From positions 62,001-126,000 of the forward strand of contig QFQP01000007.1 in NCBI GenBank assembly GCA_003243425.1: a DNA stretch of 64,000 nucleotides, written 5' to 3'. The notes below the pieces were generated by a model. The model was not told where the DNA came from, made no database searches, and saw only the letters and a list, made by a program, of their open reading frames with translations. Source of the DNA: Archangium gephyra (GTDB taxonomy: Bacteria; Myxococcota; Myxococcia; Myxococcales; Myxococcaceae). Positions 59,946-64,000 of the stretch are shown here, piece by piece; position 1 is the first letter of the stretch; each line of letters begins with the position of its first letter. The position numbers and the translations under genes were made by a program.

Positions 59946-60533
59946 TCAGCGAGACACGTGCCAGCGGCGCCCCGCATCGCGTGTGCGAAAGACGAGATCA
60001 TTGGCGTACTCAACCGGGCGCAGCCACGACGGCATCGCCAGCACCAGCGGCTCCCACGGCTCCATGTCGTCGGGGTGTGGCTTGCGGTCGTTGGCGCAGT
60101 GAATCGAGACCGTGTCGCCGTCGACCTCCCAGCGCTCGACGTAGGTCTGCGCGCTGGGCTTGGCGATGCGCGAAGCGTCCCACGTCTCGCCACCGTCTGC
60201 GCTGCGGAAGAGCGTGAATGCATCGCGCCCCTCGGCGAGCACCCACACGCGCGGATTCATCACGTCGACGTAGAGGAAATGCTCGAGGTCGTGAAAGACG
60301 GCGACCGAACCCCCGCGCGTCATCATCACGAACTCGTGCGTGCCCATGCGGGCGTCGACGAACGAGATGGAACCGACGTTGAACTCGTTGTGCCCAAACG
60401 TGGTCTCGGGTGGGGTGTCCGACCACGCGATGGTGACGGGCGCCACGGTCACCGCGCGCTCCCACGTCGACCATGCGACGACCGCGAGCGCGAGGCCGAC
60501 GACCGCGACGGCGATCGCCCCCAGCCACTTCAT
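59946..60533 (-). CDS. Predicted membrane-anchored protein of unknown function
   Basis: A 195-residue protein starting MKWLGAIAVAVVGLALAVVA, a membrane anchor or uncleaved signal. The rest is beta-rich (PVTIAWSDTPPETTFGHNEF ..., FTLFRSADGGETWDASRI), with a BNR-type S-D-G-G-E-T-W motif at about residue 115 and FRTRDAGRRWHV at the end. This suggests part of a sialidase-like propeller repeat. The full function is unknown. It is coupled by an ATGA overlap to uppP. Confidence 0.7.
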   Translation of the reverse strand: MKWLGAIAVAVVGLALAVVAWSTWERAVTVAPVTIAWSDTPPETTFGHNEFNVGSISFVDARMGTHEFVMMTRGGSVAVFHDLEHFLYVDVMNPRVWVLAEGRDAFTLFRSADGGETWDASRIAKPSAQTYVERWEVDGDTVSIHCANDRKPHPDDMEPWEPLVLAMPSWLRPVEYANDLVFRTRDAGRRWHVSR

Positions 60534-61351
60534 GGCTGCAACACGCCCAGGCCGAGCAGCACCAACAACGTCACGCCGAGCACGATTCGGTACACCACGA
60601 ACGCGAGCATCGACCGAGCGCGCACGAAAGCAAGCATTCCCGAGATCGCGCCCAGGCCGGCCACGAAGCTCACCACCGTGCCGATGACCAGCATCACCGC
60701 CGGCGGGCGATCGACGGCCTGGAAGAAGTCCTTGAGCTCGACCAGCCCTGCGAGCGTCGTCGACGGAATCGACAACAGGAACGAGTAGCGCGCGGCGTCG
60801 GCGCGCTTGAGCCCCAACGACAGCGAACCGGTGATGGTGGTGCCGCTGCGCGAGCTGCCGGGGATCAACGCCAGCGCCTGCCACAGGCCGATGATGAGGC
60901 CGTCCTTGAGCGTCAACTCCGACAAGGTGCGGCGCTGTACGGCCACGCGTTCGACGATGAAGAGCACGATGGCCAGAATGATGAGCGAGGCCGAGATGAC
61001 GTACAGCGAACGCAGCGACGTCTTGATGGCGCTCTTGAACAACAGCCCCATCACGCCGATGGGAACGGTGCCGAGCCCTACGAACCACGCGAGCCGCGAC
61101 GCTTCGGTGCCGAAGGGCTTGCGGTCTTTGAGGCCCTGAAGAAAGCCGCGCGTGAGGTTGAACAGGTCGCGCCGGAAGTAGAAGAGCACCGCGACCACCG
61201 TGCCCAGCTGAATCACCGCCGAGTACGCGGCGCCCGGGTCTTTCCACCCGAGCAACGCCGGCACGATGCGCAGGTGCGCGGTCGACGAAATGGGAAGGAA
61301 CTCGGTGAGGCCCTGCACGAGCCCCAGCACGATGGCTTCGAAGTACGTCAC
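60530..61351 (-). CDS. uppP: Undecaprenyl-diphosphatase
   Basis: A 273-residue, roughly eight-helix membrane enzyme that regenerates undecaprenyl phosphate, the lipid carrier for peptidoglycan and for the glycan locus above. The two catalytic motifs are GLTEFLPISSTAHL and PGSSRSGTT. I start at the GTG at 61351, which overlaps the PilZ gene stop as GTGA and gives the standard length and N-terminus (MTYFEAIVLGLVQG); an ATG 24 bases upstream is the alternative. Confidence 0.94.
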   Translation of the reverse strand: MTYFEAIVLGLVQGLTEFLPISSTAHLRIVPALLGWKDPGAAYSAVIQLGTVVAVLFYFRRDLFNLTRGFLQGLKDRKPFGTEASRLAWFVGLGTVPIGVMGLLFKSAIKTSLRSLYVISASLIILAIVLFIVERVAVQRRTLSELTLKDGLIIGLWQALALIPGSSRSGTTITGSLSLGLKRADAARYSFLLSIPSTTLAGLVELKDFFQAVDRPPAVMLVIGTVVSFVAGLGAISGMLAFVRARSMLAFVVYRIVLGVTLLVLLGLGVLQP

Positions 61352-62181
61352 GAGCGCGTCGAGAAGAGGTCCCACACGTCGCCGCCGAGCTCGGCCTTCT
61401 TGAGCTCCCAGGCGGCGAGCACGTCAGCGGTGTGCGCGAGGTACTGCGGGCTGGCGTCGAACGCGTGCTCCTTCGCGTACTGAGCGAGGAACTCACGCAA
61501 CACCGGCGAGAGGAAATGGGTCGCCAGAATGACCTGGCTGCCGTCGAGGTACTCGTTGAAGCGCAGCGCGAACCCCGAGGTCGCCTTGGCGGACGACTCG
61601 ACGCGCACCACTTCGCCCTTCACCTTCACCTCGCGGCCATGGTTCGGCAGCTGCAGCGTGATGAGGAGCTTCGTGCCCATCTTCAGGAAGAAGGTGGACT
61701 CGAGGAACATGCCGCCGACCGACAGGTTCACCGTGGGCAGCGTGGCTTCGAAGACGTGCGACGGGTCGTCGGCGAGCGACAGCCGTGCGCGCACGTGAAT
61801 CTCGGCGCGCGGGTACTGCCGGCGGGCGTCGTTCTTCGCTCCGGCCTTCAACGCCACGTCTTTGGGCACACCGGCCGCGCGGCCGATGACGGGCACCCTG
61901 GCAGGCACCGGCGCGGGCGAACGCTGCATCGACTGCAACGCCGGCGCGCGTGAAACGGAGACGGGCTCGGGCTTTCGGGGCGCGGGCGCGGCGACCGGCT
62001 TGCGCTCCAGCGACTGGGAAATACGGGCCGCCGTCGTCGGAATGGCGACGGCAGCCGGCTTGCGCTCGAGGGCCGCGGCGATGCGCTGCGCCGGAGAAGG
62101 TGCGTCTTTCCGCTCACTCACCACCGAAGCGGAGAGCGTGCGGCCAGGGACCTTCTTCTGCGACTTGCCCCCTCGCGCCAT
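61348..62181 (-). CDS. PilZ-domain protein
   Basis: A 277-residue protein. The first ~115 residues are Ala/Pro/Arg-rich and disordered-looking. The PilZ domain follows: the c-di-GMP-binding RxxxR is in DARRQYPRAEIHVRA and the (D/N)xSxxG part is NLSVGGMFLES, both present. The C-terminal ~50 residues are helical. It is expected to respond to cyclic di-GMP. Coupled by GTGA to uppP. Confidence 0.88.
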   Translation of the reverse strand: MARGGKSQKKVPGRTLSASVVSERKDAPSPAQRIAAALERKPAAVAIPTTAARISQSLERKPVAAPAPRKPEPVSVSRAPALQSMQRSPAPVPARVPVIGRAAGVPKDVALKAGAKNDARRQYPRAEIHVRARLSLADDPSHVFEATLPTVNLSVGGMFLESTFFLKMGTKLLITLQLPNHGREVKVKGEVVRVESSAKATSGFALRFNEYLDGSQVILATHFLSPVLREFLAQYAKEHAFDASPQYLAHTADVLAAWELKKAELGGDVWDLFSTRS

Positions 62182-62190
62182 GGCGAAGCC

Positions 62191-63360
<1,170 letters not shown>

Positions 63361-63481
63361 GTGCGTGATTCCTCGTTGCGTGGTTACGGCAGAGGGCGCA
63401 CCCCTTAGCGCTTGCGACTCACCGCATCAAGCAACCGTGAATCCGCACCTGACCGCTCCGTCGTTGGTAGAGATGACGCCC

Positions 63482-64000
63482 ATGCGAGTCACGCTCACCG
63501 CCGCCCTCCTGCTGTCGCTGCCCGCGCTTGCGGGTACTCCCAAAGACGAGGTGAGCAAGCCGCTCAAGACCATCGTCAACTCGGTCCGCTACGGCAAAGA
63601 CAACGCCGCCCTCAAGCTCTTCGCGTCCGAAGAACAGGGGAAGATCCTGGTCGCCGATTCGTGGGCCAAAGGTACCGACGCCCAGCGCAAGGAGTTCCAG
63701 GAACTCTTCATGACGCTGTTCGGGAAGATCGCCTTTCCGAAGATCCGCAAGAACTTCGAGAACCTCGACACCGTGCTCTACGAAGAGCCGACCATCACCG
63801 GTGACACCGCGAGCATCGCCTCGACCATTCTCATCAACCACCCGCTCAAGAAGCAGGAGCTGAAGGTGAAGTACCAGGTGGTCAAGCAGGCCGGCGCGTG
63901 GAAGGTGGTCGACGTGGCCGTGCTCGGCGACTCCATGCTCACCGGCATTCGTGATGATCAGGTGCAGCCGATTCTCAAGGAGTCGGGGTGGGATGGTCTG
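63482..64000 (+). CDS. MlaC/Ttg2D-family periplasmic phospholipid-binding protein (3' end outside window)
   Basis: At least 173 residues, open to the right edge. A signal peptide (MRVTLTAALLLSLPALA|G) precedes the MlaC fold: PLKTIVNSVRYGKDNAALK, then FQELFMTLFGKIAFPKI, then VKYQVVKQAGAWKVVDVAV, with the WKVVDV strand typical of the family. MlaC shuttles phospholipids between inner and outer membrane complexes. An in-frame ATG at 63473 is the alternative start. The neighbouring mla genes, if any, lie beyond the window. Confidence 0.82.
   Translation, partial: MRVTLTAALLLSLPALAGTPKDEVSKPLKTIVNSVRYGKDNAALKLFASEEQGKILVADSWAKGTDAQRKEFQELFMTLFGKIAFPKIRKNFENLDTVLYEEPTITGDTASIASTILINHPLKKQELKVKYQVVKQAGAWKVVDVAVLGDSMLTGIRDDQVQPILKESGWDGL

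Noticed and set aside
63403..63436. A possible SAM-responsive leader before metK (GCTTG...CAAGC stem, then GCGCTAAGG)
   Set aside because: Only a five-pair stem and a short motif loosely like SAM-II; no convincing pseudoknot or other SAM riboswitch class.

Overview
The window is GC-rich and densely coded. It looks like chromosomal DNA of a member of the Myxococcota (myxobacteria or close relatives). This is inferred from the combination of an AgmX-like zinc-ribbon/GYF protein, a PilZ protein with a long Ala/Pro-rich leader, TolA-like Lys/Glu/Ala coiled coils, an oversized TatC, many multihaem cytochromes, and very frequent 4-base ATGA or GTGA gene overlaps. No 16S rRNA is present, so the taxonomic call is not proven. 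I saw no tRNA, insertion sequence, prophage or CRISPR array.

Positions 1-18.5 kb are a surface-polysaccharide locus. It holds three GT4 glycosyltransferases, a GT2 glycosyltransferase, a class I methyltransferase, an AsnB-type amidotransferase, a Wzc-like tyrosine autokinase/chain-length protein, an O-antigen ligase/polymerase-like protein fused to TPRs, a nucleotidyltransferase-fold protein, and a second polytopic protein that could be a polymerase. A compact set follows with the four activities that make and load N,N'-diacetylbacillosamine-type sugars: PglF-like 4,6-dehydratase, PglE-like aminotransferase, PglD-like acetyltransferase and PglC-like phosphoglycosyl transferase. A remnant of a sugar epimerase gene lies at about 3.7-3.9 kb.

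Positions 18.5-25.4 kb are mainly housekeeping. They hold two small unknown genes, ftsY, a lipoprotein, a histidine kinase/response regulator pair, the RNase P RNA gene (minus strand, 22905-23310), an RNase HI, a coiled-coil zinc-ribbon protein and a TIGR02300-type protein. Positions 25.5-28.4 kb carry the AgmX-like protein, then two EutN/CcmL-type microcompartment vertex proteins coupled to a class II aldolase, followed by a strongly base-paired intergenic element. Positions 28.5-33.2 kb hold a small membrane protein, an RCK-domain protein, tatC with a large periplasmic insertion, tatA/B and a coiled-coil secreted protein.

Positions 35.0-44.2 kb are the most striking part: a divergent extracellular-electron-transfer locus encoding 64 haem-attachment motifs in five proteins. 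The minus-strand operon runs from an outer-membrane beta-barrel to a 12-haem protein, a 15-haem protein and an OB-fold protein. The plus-strand operon runs from a decahaem OmcA/MtrC-family lipoprotein with a collagen-like stalk to a NrfH/NapC-type tetrahaem quinol dehydrogenase, a small membrane protein and a 23-haem lipoprotein. Together these could form a complete path from the quinol pool through the periplasm and a porin to the cell surface.

Positions 44.2-64 kb are a mixed region. It holds an MFS transporter, an M50-like membrane protease, a 780-residue helical protein of unknown role, a chemoreceptor, a histone-deacetylase-family hydrolase, and an ArsR/SRPBCC pair. Two divergent LysR regulators follow, each with a candidate operator, facing a DoxX protein and a metallo-beta-lactamase-fold lipoprotein. 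Then come a small HD-type (p)ppGpp hydrolase coupled to a soluble transhydrogenase, a Nudix hydrolase, uppP, a PilZ protein, metK, and the start of an MlaC-like gene that runs off the right end.
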